From Haloactinopolyspora alba (GTDB lineage: Bacteria > Actinomycetota > Actinomycetes > Jiangellales > Jiangellaceae): a stretch of DNA of 64,000 nt. The notes below the pieces were generated by a model. That model saw only the letters and a program-made list of their open reading frames with translations, did no database searches and was not told the origin of the DNA. Shown one piece after another: positions 1 through 7,921 of the stretch (its first letter is position 1; the number at the start of each line of letters is the position of its first letter). The DNA lies in the NCBI RefSeq assembly GCF_003014555.1, contig NZ_PYGE01000001.1:372001-436000 (forward strand). Reading direction: 5' to 3'. Both the position numbers and the translations under genes were made by a program.

Positions 1-1353
1 GACGTCGCGGACCGCGCCACTGCTCTGCGGGACCACCCGCACCGACCGCAGCGCGTTGTCGTAGGCGTCCATCGCCGAGTCGGTCCGGCCCAGGTCGCGG
101 TACAGGTCCGCGAGCTCGCGCCAGGCCGCCGCGGCCACCCGCGTCGCGCCCATCGACTCGAGCATCGACGCGGCGAGCACGGCCTCGCGGATGCTGCCGT
201 CGACGTCGCCCTGTGCGCGCACGATGCGCGCCAGCGTGAGCCGGGCCAGAGCGGCGCCGACCCGCGGCTGGTCACCCAGTTCGCGCAGCGACTCGTCGAC
301 CGCGGCCTTGGCCTCGTCGAGCCGCCCGAGCAGCGCGAGAGCGTCGGCACGGTGCTTGTGGTACGCGGCCACGTCCACGCTGCCGCCGTAGCGCTTGATG
401 CTCTCGGCCACGCCGTCGAGGATGTCCAGAGCCTCTTGCGCCTTCGGCTCGGTGCCCTGGAGCAGCAGCCACGCGTGCGCCACCTTGAGCCGGGCGAGGT
501 TCCGCAGGTCGTCACCCTCGCCGAACATCGCCAGTGCGCGATCGACGAGGTTGAGCGCGAGCGCAAGCTCACCGCGCGACTCCGCGACCAGGGACGCGTT
601 CCAGTACGCCGCGCCGCGGGTGTGCGGAGCGCCGATCTTGTCCGCCGCCGCGACGAGCTCCGCCGACAGCGACTTCGAACGGACGAGGTCGCCACGGCTC
701 TGGTACGCGCCGAGAACGGTGCACCCGAGCCGGATGTACTCGTCGGTGCTCTCGAGACCGAGGTCGCCGGCGGCCCGGCGCGCCTCCTCGCCGACCTGGA
801 TCGCCATGTCGAAGTCGCCCGCGCGGTCGTAGCAACGCGTCAGCGCGATGGCGACGTCGAGCCAGGACTGCACCTCGGGGCTCTGCCGTGCCTCGTCGGC
901 GAGCTCGTTGAGCAGTTCGATGGCGCCTTCGAGGTCGCCGTTGCGCTCGCGGGCGTTGGCCCGGCCGAGCCGGGCCTGCCGGTCCTGCTCGTCGTTGAGG
1001 CCGGGGTCACCCATGAGCTCGGTGAACTGCTGGTAGGCCTCTTCGGCACGGCCCTCACGCAGCGCCACCTCGGCGCGGCCCAGGGCGAGCCGGGCGCGGG
1101 TGCGCACGGACGCGTCCACCCCGTCGCGGAGATATTCGACGTCGATGCGCAGCCTTTCGGCGATGTGCGCAAGCGCCGAGGCCGCCGGCTGACGGCGGCC
1201 GCTCTCGACGAGCGAGACGTAGCTCGGCGACAACATGCCCTCGGCGATCTCGGCCTGGGAAAGGCCGAGCTCCAACCGGCGGGATCGGATACGCTGCCCG
1301 ACGGGCGTCGGAAGCGGCGCCTCGTCCACTGTTGCTGGCTGGTCATCTGTCAT
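1..1353 (-). CDS. XRE-family regulator with TPR sensor domain, partial
   Basis: Reverse-strand frame open from ATG at 1353 to the window edge (451 codons, C-terminus missing). Residues about 17-75 form a Cro/C1-type helix-turn-helix (GQRIRSRRLELGLSQAEIAE, then SPSYVSLVESGRRQPA). From about residue 85 on, the protein is a run of alanine-rich helical pairs typical of tetratricopeptide repeats, for example EAYQQF, GDLEGAIELLNEL and GRLDEAKAAVDES. This HTH-TPR layout is that of RRNPPA-type peptide-sensing regulators and of many uncharacterised actinobacterial regulators. A tiny secreted-peptide gene lies 69 bp away in divergent orientation, so peptide sensing is a reasonable inference but not proven. 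A perfect palindrome covers the start codon, suggesting autoregulation. Confidence 0.85.
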   Translation of the reverse strand, partial: MTDDQPATVDEAPLPTPVGQRIRSRRLELGLSQAEIAEGMLSPSYVSLVESGRRQPAASALAHIAERLRIDVEYLRDGVDASVRTRARLALGRAEVALREGRAEEAYQQFTELMGDPGLNDEQDRQARLGRANARERNGDLEGAIELLNELADEARQSPEVQSWLDVAIALTRCYDRAGDFDMAIQVGEEARRAAGDLGLESTDEYIRLGCTVLGAYQSRGDLVRSKSLSAELVAAADKIGAPHTRGAAYWNASLVAESRGELALALNLVDRALAMFGEGDDLRNLARLKVAHAWLLLQGTEPKAQEALDILDGVAESIKRYGGSVDVAAYHKHRADALALLGRLDEAKAAVDESLRELGDQPRVGAALARLTLARIVRAQGDVDGSIREAVLAASMLESMGATRVAAAAWRELADLYRDLGRTDSAMDAYDNALRSVRVVPQSSGAVRDV

Positions 1354-1358
1354 GACAG
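1347..1358. promoter_or_regulatory. Palindrome over the regulator start codon
   Basis: CTGTCATGACAG is a perfect 12-bp palindrome that contains the ATG (1351-1353) of the XRE-TPR gene. It is a plausible autoregulatory operator in the 69-bp divergent region. Binding is inferred only from symmetry and position. Confidence 0.4.
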
Positions 1359-1422
1359 TATTGGACAACAGTCAGTCACAATTTGCCACCCCCGAATAGC
1401 TACTTGAGGAGTTCGATCAAGG

Positions 1423-1545
1423 ATGGGACGTGTCAAGCGAGTAGCCGCCGCCATCGCTACGACGTTCGCCATCATGTTCGCCGTGGCCGCTCCCGCAGCG
1501 GCGACGACGTCCACGCCTGACGAACCGGGCATGTACTGCTGCTGA
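1423..1545 (+). CDS. Small secreted peptide ending in Cys-Cys (40 aa)
   Basis: ATG at 1423 follows a GAGGAG-like ribosome site and ends at TGA 1543-1545. The product has a textbook signal peptide: basic start (MGRVKR), a hydrophobic core to about residue 23 and a PAAA cleavage region. It leaves a short mature peptide of about 13 residues, TTSTPDEPGMYCC if cut after the last Ala. The gene is divergent from an XRE-TPR regulator and is followed by a strong hairpin, so it has its own transcription unit. No enzyme domain is possible at this size. The likely role is an exported signalling peptide, or a redox or metal-binding peptide through the terminal Cys pair; both are inference. Confidence 0.6.
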   Translation: MGRVKRVAAAIATTFAIMFAVAAPAAATTSTPDEPGMYCC

Positions 1546-1563
1546 TCCGGCAGTCCTAGTGCC

Positions 1564-1615
1564 GCATGGACGGCATCCGGCGTCTCGCCCCCCGAACGCT
1601 GGATGCCGTCCATGC
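1564..1615 (+). terminator. Hairpin terminator after the small peptide gene
   Basis: Perfect 15-bp inverted repeat, GCATGGACGGCATCC at 1564-1578 and its complement at 1601-1615, with a 22-nt C-rich loop. It begins 18 nt after the peptide stop. It lacks a T-run, as is usual in high-GC actinobacteria. Confidence 0.7.
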
Positions 1616-1651
1616 TCTGTCCGCGCGCACTGACGCGTGGTTCCACGTCGG

Positions 1652-1679
1652 CGCTGATGTGTGATGTCTCACATCAGCG
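1652..1679 (-). terminator. Hairpin between convergent peptide gene and hisC
   Basis: CGCTGATGTG (1652-1661) and CACATCAGCG (1670-1679) form a perfect 10-bp stem with an 8-nt loop. It lies 32 bp beyond the hisC stop and probably ends that transcript. It could also act on the plus strand. Confidence 0.6.
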
Positions 1680-1711
1680 TTTCGGGGTGGCTCACCGGCC
1701 CTGCCGCCGGG

Positions 1712-2821
1712 CTATGGCCAGTCCGAGGCCAGCTGGATGAAGCGGTCGTTGGCCTCCTGCTCGCCGATGGTGACGCGGCACCCCTCGCCGGCGAACGGCC
1801 GCACCACCAGCCCGTGCGCCTCGCAGTGGGCGGCGAAGTCCGTGGTCCGCTCGCCCAGTGCCAGCCAGACGAAGTTGGCGTGGGTCACCGGCACGTCCCA
1901 ACCCTGCGACAGCAGCGCTTCCCGGACCCGCGTCCGTTCGGCCACCAGCGCCTCCACCCGCTCCAGCAGCGCGTCCTCGTGTGCCAGCGACTCGACGGCC
2001 GCGCGCTGGGCCACGCCGGAGACCCCGAACGGCACCGCCGTCTTCCGCAGCGCGTCCGCCACCCGCTCGTGCGCGACCGCGTACCCGACACGCAGGCCGG
2101 CCAGGCCGTACGCCTTCGAGAAGGTCCGCAGCACGCACACGTTCGGGTGCTCGCGGTACAGCGCGAGCCCGTCCGCGCCGTCCGGGTCACGGACGAACTC
2201 GCGGTACGCCTCGTCCACGACCACCAGCACGTCCTCGGGCACCCGGCGCACGAACGCGGCCAGCTCGTCGTGGCCGACCACCGGGCCGGTGGGGTTGTTG
2301 GGGCTGCACACCAGCACCAGCCGGGTCCGGTCGGTGACGGCGGCGGCCATCGCGTCGAGGTCGTGCCGCGCACCCGGCGCCAGGGGCACCCGCACGGACC
2401 GCGCTCCGGAGATGCCCACCACGATCGGGTAGGCCTCGAACGAGCGCCAGGCGTAGACGACCTCGTCGCCCTCGCCGGTCGTCGCCTGCACTATCTGCTG
2501 CAGCACGCCGACGCTGCCGGTACCGGTCGCCAGGTGCTCGGGCGGGACGCCGAGCCGGTCGGCCAACACGGCGACCAGGCCGGAGGCGAACATGTCCGGA
2601 TAGCGGTTCATCTCGGCGGCCGCCGACACCGCCGCCTCGACCACGCCGGGCAGCGGCGGATACGGGTTCTCGTTGGACGACACCTTGAAGGCGGGGCGCT
2701 CGCCGGACGCCGGCGCGGGGCGTCCCGGCCGGTACGAGGGCAGCTCGTCGAGCGCCGAGCGCAGCTGCACCGGGCGCGGCGCGTCCGGCGTGGAGTCCGG
2801 GCGGTCGGTGAATCGGGTCAT
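1712..2821 (-). CDS. hisC: Histidinol-phosphate aminotransferase
   Basis: 369-residue PLP-dependent fold-type I aminotransferase. Visible family landmarks are the N-terminal [12 protein letters not shown] segment, the SPNNPTGP loop, the VVDEAYREF segment whose Asp binds PLP, and [16 protein letters not shown], which carries the Schiff-base lysine. In histidine biosynthesis the enzyme converts imidazole acetol phosphate and glutamate to histidinol phosphate. No other his genes are near. A stand-alone hisC-like gene in actinobacteria can instead be the aromatic aminotransferase (pat), so the substrate is not certain. ATG at 2821 was chosen; it lies 56 bp from the divergent small membrane protein gene. 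Confidence 0.88.
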   Translation of the reverse strand: MTRFTDRPDSTPDAPRPVQLRSALDELPSYRPGRPAPASGERPAFKVSSNENPYPPLPGVVEAAVSAAAEMNRYPDMFASGLVAVLADRLGVPPEHLATGTGSVGVLQQIVQATTGEGDEVVYAWRSFEAYPIVVGISGARSVRVPLAPGARHDLDAMAAAVTDRTRLVLVCSPNNPTGPVVGHDELAAFVRRVPEDVLVVVDEAYREFVRDPDGADGLALYREHPNVCVLRTFSKAYGLAGLRVGYAVAHERVADALRKTAVPFGVSGVAQRAAVESLAHEDALLERVEALVAERTRVREALLSQGWDVPVTHANFVWLALGERTTDFAAHCEAHGLVVRPFAGEGCRVTIGEQEANDRFIQLASDWP

Positions 2822-2877
2822 GCCCGTGCACGATAGCCGGTCCCGCGGCGGCGCTCCGATGTGTACGCTCGGCGTCC

Positions 2878-3252
2878 GTGATCTCCTTCCTCGTGCGCCT
2901 GATCGTGAACGGCCTCGCTCTGTGGGTCGCCACCGAAATCGTCGACGGCGTGACTGTCTCCTCTGACAGCACGTCGAACCAGGTCATCACATTGCTTGTC
3001 GTGGCGCTGATCTTCGCGCTCGTCAATGCGGTGATCAAACCGGTCGTGCAGCTTCTCTCGCTGCCATTACTGATCTTGACCCTCGGGTTGTTCACGCTTG
3101 TCGTGAATGCCCTGATGTTCTGGCTGACCTCGTGGATCGCCGACCAACTCGACGTCGGCTTCCATGTCGACGGGTTCTTCTGGGAAGCGGTCCTGGGAGC
3201 GTTGGTCGTCTCGTTCGTCAGTTGGCTGCTGAACCTGTTGTTGCCGGGCTGA
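2878..3252 (+). CDS. Phage-holin-like small membrane protein (superfamily IV)
   Basis: 124-residue protein starting at GTG, with four hydrophobic segments: roughly 2-20, 36-58, 62-83 and 100-122. The pattern, including [33 protein letters not shown], matches the YvlD/phage-holin superfamily IV membrane proteins common in bacteria. These are chromosomal proteins of unknown function and do not indicate a prophage here. The gene stands alone, divergent from hisC. Confidence 0.8.
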   Translation: MISFLVRLIVNGLALWVATEIVDGVTVSSDSTSNQVITLLVVALIFALVNAVIKPVVQLLSLPLLILTLGLFTLVVNALMFWLTSWIADQLDVGFHVDGFFWEAVLGALVVSFVSWLLNLLLPG

Positions 3253-3338
3253 CCGAGCACAGGACCCCCGCGCGAGCTCCGAAACATTTTCGCGCACAAA
3301 GGTTGCGTCAGGCACCTTCCGTGACGGGGACATGTTCT

Positions 3339-3351
3339 GTACCTTTGGTAC
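3339..3351. promoter_or_regulatory. Palindrome GTACC-TTT-GGTAC upstream of the unknown gene
   Basis: Perfect 5-bp inverted arms around a TTT centre, about 90 bp before the next start codon in a 186-bp intergenic gap. The shape is operator-like. No regulator can be named. Confidence 0.3.
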
Positions 3352-3438
3352 GGCATCCCGCACGACGACGAAGCGTCTTCCTACCGGAGGCGTGACGGGG
3401 GTCGTTGTGCCCTGAACAAGCGTGGGCATGGTGAACAT

Positions 3439-3876
3439 ATGACGCTGGGCTATACCTCCGTCGGCTCGGTCCTGACCGAGCAACCCCCGTCCAACCACCA
3501 GCCGGACACGTCGCCCGGCCGCAGCTACAAGCCGAGCCGCCCGGTCCCGATGGCCGTCACGACACCACCCGGGTATCCCGAGCCGGATTCCAACCGGCAT
3601 GCGCTGCCCGGGTTCGACCAGTACGAGGTCGTCTACGACGATCAACACGGCAACCCGATGCTCGCCTTCGCCGACGGGCAATGGTTCGACGTGACGTCGC
3701 TGTCCCCGCGTCCGGTCTCGGTGCGGCACGCGCTGCGCCGCGATCCGGCCTGGTCCGGCGCCGTCGTGCAGACCATCTGCCTGTGGATGCGGAGCAACCC
3801 CCGCCACGAGCGCTCGTTCGACCTGGCCACCGAGTTGGCTCTGGCGGTCGGCGAACTGGCGCGCCAGCGCCGTTGA
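3439..3876 (+). CDS. Hypothetical protein, 145 aa
   Basis: I do not recognise this family. Residues 1-55 are Pro/Ser/Thr-rich and probably disordered. Residues about 57-145 look folded, with YEVVYDDQHGNPMLAFADGQWFDV followed by a helical segment rich in Arg, Trp and Leu. There is no signal peptide or membrane segment. It is followed after 16 bp by the phosphatase gene on the same strand, so the two may be co-transcribed. Coding reality is supported by strong third-position GC bias; the start at ATG 3439 is the first in frame. Confidence 0.6.
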   Translation: MTLGYTSVGSVLTEQPPSNHQPDTSPGRSYKPSRPVPMAVTTPPGYPEPDSNRHALPGFDQYEVVYDDQHGNPMLAFADGQWFDVTSLSPRPVSVRHALRRDPAWSGAVVQTICLWMRSNPRHERSFDLATELALAVGELARQRR

Positions 3877-3892
3877 CCGGCAGTCTGGAACC

Positions 3893-4432
3893 GTGACAGA
3901 ACCCACTCCCGACGTACACCTGTGTGTCGTCTGCACCGGAAACATCTGCCGATCACCGATAGCCGAGTTCGTGCTCCGCGACCGCCTGCGCGAGGCCGGC
4001 CTCGGCGCGCGGGTCTCGGTCGACTCCGCCGGCACCGGTGCCTGGCACCTCGGTGACCCGGCCGACCGCAGGGCCCTGGACGTGCTCCAACGGCACGGTT
4101 ACGACGGCAGCGCCCACCGCGCCCGCCAGTTCCGTGCCGAGTGGTTCGCCAGCACCGATCTCGTCCTTGCCATGGACCGTGACCATCTGGCCCATCTGCA
4201 CGCACTGGCACCCGATGCGGCGGCCCGCGCCAGCATCCAGCTGTTCCGGGCCTACGATGTCGACGCGCTCACCGGCGGGGACCTCGACGTCCCGGACCCG
4301 TACTTCGACGACCACGCGTCGTTCGAGCGGGTGCTGTCCATGGTCGAGTCCGCGGCCGCCGGCATCGTCGGCACGCTTCGCAACGAGCTCACCGTCGCCG
4401 AGGCGGAAGGTGGTGAGCCCGGTCGAGGCTGA
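3893..4432 (+). CDS. Low-molecular-weight protein-tyrosine phosphatase
   Basis: 179 residues from GTG 3893. The N-terminal catalytic loop V-C-T-G-N-I-C-R-S-P fits the CX5R signature, with Cys14 as nucleophile and Arg20. The general-acid loop DVPDPYFDD lies near residue 135. The family dephosphorylates phosphotyrosine proteins, and some members act on polysaccharide-synthesis kinases or on arsenate. No arsenic genes are present. The 3' end overlaps the next gene by about 20 nt, indicating translational coupling with the fructosamine-kinase-like gene. Length is slightly above the usual 150-165 residues because of an acidic tail. Confidence 0.92.
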   Translation: MTEPTPDVHLCVVCTGNICRSPIAEFVLRDRLREAGLGARVSVDSAGTGAWHLGDPADRRALDVLQRHGYDGSAHRARQFRAEWFASTDLVLAMDRDHLAHLHALAPDAAARASIQLFRAYDVDALTGGDLDVPDPYFDDHASFERVLSMVESAAAGIVGTLRNELTVAEAEGGEPGRG

Positions 4433-5282
4433 CCCGCTCGCCCGCCTGCTGGACGTGCCGGTGGCGTCGGCGACCTCCGTCGGCGGGGGTTCGATCTGTG
4501 ACGCTCGCCGCGCGCGCTTGAGCGACGGCCGCACGATCTTCGTCAAGACCCGCGCGTCGGCACCGGCCGGCTTCTTCAGCTCCGAGGTCAACGGTCTCGA
4601 ACGGCTCGGCGCGGCGCGTCAGGGCGCGGCGGTCCCACGCGTCCTGGCCCACGACGACGAATGCCTCGTCCTCGAGTGGATCGCCACCGGGGTGCCGTCG
4701 GTCCAGGCGGCGGAGCGGTTCGGTCGCGCGCTCGCCGCGACCCACCGCCACGGCGCCGATCGGTTCGGCTCCGCGGACGGCGACGGCTGGATCGCCACGT
4801 TGCCGTTGCCGGGCGGCCCCTGGGAGTCCTGGCCGCGGATGTGGGTGCAGGGGCGCATCGAGCCGTACCTGCGGATGGCTCGTAAGGCCGGCGCGATCGA
4901 CAAGCGCTCGGCCGCGGACGTCGAGCGGGTCATCGAAGACATCGACCGGCTGGCCGGACCGGCCGAGCCGCCGTCGATGCTGCACGGCGACCTGTGGGCC
5001 GGAAACGTCCTCTGGGCCGAGGACGGCACCAACTACCTCATCGACCCGGCGGCCCACGGCGGCCACCGTGAGACCGACCTGGCGATGCTGGCCCTGTTCG
5101 GCCTCCCCCACCTCGACCGGGTACTGGCCGCCTACCACGAGGCCTCCCCGCTGGCGGACGGCTGGCGGGAGCGCACTGCACTGCACCAGTTGCATCCCGT
5201 GCTGGTGCACGCGGTACTCTTCGGCGGCTCGTACGGCGCCCAAGCCGGACAACTGGCGCGACTCGCCCTACGCGGCGGCTGA
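4413..5282 (+). CDS. Fructosamine kinase family protein
   Basis: About 289 residues. The aminoglycoside-phosphotransferase-like kinase fold is shown by LHGDLWAGNVLW (catalytic loop with Asp and Asn) and YLIDPAAHGGHRETDLAMLALFG (metal-binding Asp and the family-typical HRETDLAM). Fructosamine-3-kinases phosphorylate ketosamine adducts on proteins or small amines so that they decompose (deglycation); bacterial members may prefer ribulosamines. The start is uncertain: GTG at 4410 or 4413, both inside the end of the phosphatase gene. Pairing with a low-Mr phosphatase suggests a protein-repair operon, because such phosphatases can act in ribulosamine metabolism; that link is inference. Confidence 0.88.
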   Translation: MSPVEADPLARLLDVPVASATSVGGGSICDARRARLSDGRTIFVKTRASAPAGFFSSEVNGLERLGAARQGAAVPRVLAHDDECLVLEWIATGVPSVQAAERFGRALAATHRHGADRFGSADGDGWIATLPLPGGPWESWPRMWVQGRIEPYLRMARKAGAIDKRSAADVERVIEDIDRLAGPAEPPSMLHGDLWAGNVLWAEDGTNYLIDPAAHGGHRETDLAMLALFGLPHLDRVLAAYHEASPLADGWRERTALHQLHPVLVHAVLFGGSYGAQAGQLARLALRGG

Positions 5283-5322
5283 CCCCGCGATCGCCGCGGC
5301 GCCATGACCTTGCCGTCGGCGT

Positions 5323-5353
5323 TTGACCTTGTCGTGAGGTCGGGGTTTCTACT
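5323..5353 (+). promoter_or_regulatory. MerR-type promoter with 19-bp spacer
   Basis: TTGACC (5323-5328) is followed by a 19-bp spacer and TCTACT (5348-5353). The -35 box overlaps the dyad GACCT...AGGTC (5325-5329, 5337-5341). An over-long spacer with a dyad in it is the hallmark of promoters activated by MerR-family regulators. It lies about 120 bp upstream of the ABC exporter operon. No merR gene is visible nearby. Confidence 0.45.
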
Positions 5354-5373
5354 GAGGGTGTGCGTATCGGAGA

Positions 5374-5391
5374 GTCCACCCTGGGGTGGAC
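5374..5391. promoter_or_regulatory. 18-bp palindrome in the ABC operon leader
   Basis: GTCCACCC-TG-GGGTGGAC is perfectly symmetric. It lies between the MerR-like promoter and the ATPase start, so it could be a second operator or a leader hairpin. Its role is inferred from symmetry only. Confidence 0.4.
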
Positions 5392-5476
5392 GACGTACCT
5401 CCACACCGAGAATGACCACCACGGAGGCGTCGACCCGATAGGTTCGCACCGGACCATTGACCGATCGGGAGAATCG

Positions 5477-6451
5477 ATGATCACCGCGCAGTCACTCCGC
5501 AAACGCTACGGCGACAAAGTCGCCGTGGACGACCTGTCGTTCGAGGTCCAACCAGGCCTCGTGACCGGCTTTCTCGGCCCGAACGGGGCCGGCAAGTCGA
5601 CGACGATGCGCCTCATGCTCGACCTCGACCACGGCTCCGGCGAGACACTCTTCGACGGCCGCAGGTTCGACACCATCCGGCACCCGATGCGCGAGATCGG
5701 CGCCGTGCTGGAAGCCAAGTCCTTCCATCCGACCCGTACCGCACGCAACCACCTGCGCATGCTCGCCGCGGGCTCGGCGCTGCCGGCGTCGCGCGCCGAC
5801 GAGGTGCTCGAGTTCGTGGGACTCACCGAGGTGCGGAACAAGAAACCCAGCGGCTTCTCGCTGGGGATGGCGCAGCGGCTCGGGCTCGCCCAGGCGCTGC
5901 TCGGCGACCCCTCCACGCTCATCCTCGACGAACCGGCGAACGGCCTCGACCCGCACGGCATCCACTGGCTGCGCGACGTCCTGAAGTCGCTGGCCGCGCA
6001 GGGACGCACCATCTTCGTCTCCAGCCACCTGTTGTCCGAGATGTCGCTGATGGCCGACGAGCTCGTCGTCATCGGCCGTGGTTCCATGATCTACAACGGT
6101 GACGTGGACGGCTTCGTGAAGCGATTCACCCAGTCCACCGTGCGGGTCAAGACGCCGGACGCGTCCGAGTTCGTCGAGACGCTGCGCGGCATGGGAGCGA
6201 CGGTGGACACCGTCCCGGACGGCGACCTGATGGTCTCCGGGGTGGACGCACCCACCATCGGCGATCGTGCCCACGACGACGGCATCAGACTGCACGAACT
6301 GGCGACCCAGACGGCGTCCCTGGAGACCGCATTCATCTCCGCCACCGGGGCCTCCGAGGAGTACGTCGCGCACGAAGTCAACGAGGAGACGACGAACATG
6401 CTCACCGAGCCGTCCGCGGCCGACGACACGAACCGCGGAGGTGCGGCGTGA
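5477..6451 (+). CDS. ABC-2 type exporter, ATP-binding subunit
   Basis: 324 residues from ATG 5477, which has a GGGAGA-like ribosome site; an in-frame GTG 117 nt upstream would add an unconserved tail and was not used. Walker A is GPNGAGKST, the signature is SGFSLGMAQRLGLAQALLGDP, Walker B is LILDEPANGLDP and the switch His lies in SSHLL. The C-terminal third is the variable domain of DrrA/CcmA-like ATPases. It overlaps the permease gene by 4 nt (GTGA). Together they form an efflux pump of the type used for drugs, peptides or lipids; the substrate is unknown. A MerR-like promoter upstream hints at induction by a toxic compound. Confidence 0.93.
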   Translation: MITAQSLRKRYGDKVAVDDLSFEVQPGLVTGFLGPNGAGKSTTMRLMLDLDHGSGETLFDGRRFDTIRHPMREIGAVLEAKSFHPTRTARNHLRMLAAGSALPASRADEVLEFVGLTEVRNKKPSGFSLGMAQRLGLAQALLGDPSTLILDEPANGLDPHGIHWLRDVLKSLAAQGRTIFVSSHLLSEMSLMADELVVIGRGSMIYNGDVDGFVKRFTQSTVRVKTPDASEFVETLRGMGATVDTVPDGDLMVSGVDAPTIGDRAHDDGIRLHELATQTASLETAFISATGASEEYVAHEVNEETTNMLTEPSAADDTNRGGAA

Positions 6452-7224
6452 CCGACGCACTGCGCTTCGAATGGGTGCGCATCCGCACCCTGCGCTCGAC
6501 CTATTGGCTCATCGCTCTCGGCCTGGTCATCACCGCCGGGGTGGCGCTCATCATCGCCATCGCCCAGCGCGACGACGCCGTCGATGCCCAGCTCGCCACG
6601 TCGGTTCTCACCGGCGGCGCGGAGTTCGCGACGTTCATCCCGATCTTCATGGCGATCATCGGGATCTTCGCCACCGGACACGAGTACCGCCACGGCACGA
6701 TCCAGCCGACGCTGACCGCGATACCGCAGCGCTCGCGGTTGCTTCTGGCCAAGATCATCGTCGTGGCCGTGACGGCCGTCATCGTCGTGGCGCTCTCGGT
6801 GCTGATCAACCTGGTCATCGGGATGATCTTCTGGGGCGAGGCGCCGACTCTCGAGTCCCCGTTCACCGACGCCGTCGTCGGCTACTTCGTCCTGGTGGTG
6901 CTGTACGCCATCCTCGGGCTGGCCCTGGCGCAGCTGTTCCGCGGGGTGCCGTCGGCGCTGGTCGTGCTGCTGGTGACGCCACTTCTCGTCGAGAGCCTGA
7001 TCTCCGGGCTGTCGCTGGTCCCGGCGCTCGACTGGCTGCAGCCGGCGCTGAAGTTCCTGCCGTTCTCCGCCGGTTCACGCCTACTGGCGACCCAGCCGTA
7101 CGACCCGCAGGGCGGCCCGGAGTTCGACTACCTGGACCGCTGGGCCTCCGGCGGGGTGTTCGCGGTGTTCGTCGCGATCATCCTGGTGATCGCCTGGACC
7201 CTGTTCAAGAAGCGCGACGCCTGA
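6448..7224 (+). CDS. ABC-2 type exporter, permease subunit
   Basis: 258 residues with about six membrane helices: about 20-42, 57-78, 103-128, 144-170, 172-195 and 233-253. The soluble N-terminus LRFEWVRIRTLRSTYW is typical of ABC-2 permeases beside CcmA-type ATPases. It starts inside the ATPase stop codon, so it forms a two-gene operon with it. A strong hairpin follows 33 nt after the stop. Confidence 0.9.
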   Translation: MTDALRFEWVRIRTLRSTYWLIALGLVITAGVALIIAIAQRDDAVDAQLATSVLTGGAEFATFIPIFMAIIGIFATGHEYRHGTIQPTLTAIPQRSRLLLAKIIVVAVTAVIVVALSVLINLVIGMIFWGEAPTLESPFTDAVVGYFVLVVLYAILGLALAQLFRGVPSALVVLLVTPLLVESLISGLSLVPALDWLQPALKFLPFSAGSRLLATQPYDPQGGPEFDYLDRWASGGVFAVFVAIILVIAWTLFKKRDA

Positions 7225-7256
7225 CGCCTCGAAAATGATCACGTTCACCATGGAGT

Positions 7257-7296
7257 TCCCTGCGTCACCACCCCTGCAAGCCTGGTGACGCAGGGA
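7257..7296 (+). terminator. Hairpin terminator of the ABC exporter operon
   Basis: TCCCTGCGTCACCA (7257-7270) and its perfect complement (7283-7296) form a 14-bp stem with a 12-nt loop. It lies between the permease stop and the insertion sequence. Confidence 0.75.
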
Positions 7297-7318
7297 GAAT
7301 CCTGGTGATGTGCCCCTA

Positions 7319-7330
7319 GGCCGTGTCTCC
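7319..7330 (+). repeat. Terminal inverted repeat, left end of IS
   Basis: GGCCGTGTCTCC, differing at one base in twelve from the inverted right end. Confidence 0.85.
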
Positions 7331-7921
7331 TTATTGGTGTAGCCAGATGGTGATGGCGGCGAGCGTGACTCCTCCTCGGTAGGTGATGGCGAGTTTGTCG
7401 TAGCGGGTGGCCAGGCCGCGCCATTGTTTGAGCAGGTTGAAGCCGCGTTCGACGACGTTGCGTCCGCGGTAGGCGTCGCGGTCGTAGGTCACCGGCCGGC
7501 CACCGTCGCGGCCGCGGCGTTTGCGGTGTCCTTGCTGGTCGGACGGTTCGGGGATCACGGTTTTGATGCGGCGCTGGCGCAGCAGGGCACGGTTGGCGCG
7601 GGAGGAGTAGGCCTTGTCGGCCAGGACCGCGTCGGGTCGGGTGCGCGGTCGGCCGGCGCCGAGGCGGGGCACCGTGATCGCAGCCAGCAGGTGGGAGAAC
7701 ATCGGCGAGTCACCGCCCTGTCCGGAGCCGAGCAGGATCACCAGCGGGCGGCCGCGCCCGTCGCAGACGTGGTGGATCTTCGTGGACAATCCGCCGCGAG
7801 AGCGGCCCAGAGCGTGATCAACCGGCTCGACGAGCAGATTCGTGTGATTCCACAGTTCCCCCTGTGTCCCTCGCCAGGGTGGCCGAGTGCTGGTGCGCCC
7901 GGTTGATCGTCGAGTCCACAC
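7331..7921 (-). CDS. IS5-family transposase, C-terminal frame (orfB)
   Basis: Carries the DDE-type catalytic core: DHALGRSRGGLSTKIHHVCDGRGRPL, LADKAYSSRANR with the second Asp, and NVVERGFNLLKQWRGLATRYDKL with the catalytic Glu. Homology begins near residue 33, so the upstream part of the frame is not genuine protein and the ATG at 7921 is probably not used alone. Expression as a fusion with orfA needs a +1 (or -2) shift in the overlap. Either this is programmed frameshifting, known in this IS group, or the copy is a frameshift mutant. The stop TAA lies just inside the left repeat. Confidence 0.82.
   Translation of the reverse strand: MWTRRSTGRTSTRPPWRGTQGELWNHTNLLVEPVDHALGRSRGGLSTKIHHVCDGRGRPLVILLGSGQGGDSPMFSHLLAAITVPRLGAGRPRTRPDAVLADKAYSSRANRALLRQRRIKTVIPEPSDQQGHRKRRGRDGGRPVTYDRDAYRGRNVVERGFNLLKQWRGLATRYDKLAITYRGGVTLAAITIWLHQ

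Noticed and set aside
2878-3252. Prophage signal from the holin-like protein
   Set aside because: Superfamily IV holin-like proteins are ordinary chromosomal membrane proteins; no integrase, lysin or structural gene is near.
5360-5476. 39-residue N-terminal extension of the ABC ATPase from an upstream GTG
   Set aside because: The extension covers the palindrome and leader, is unlike any ABC N-terminus, and ATG 5477 gives the normal family start.
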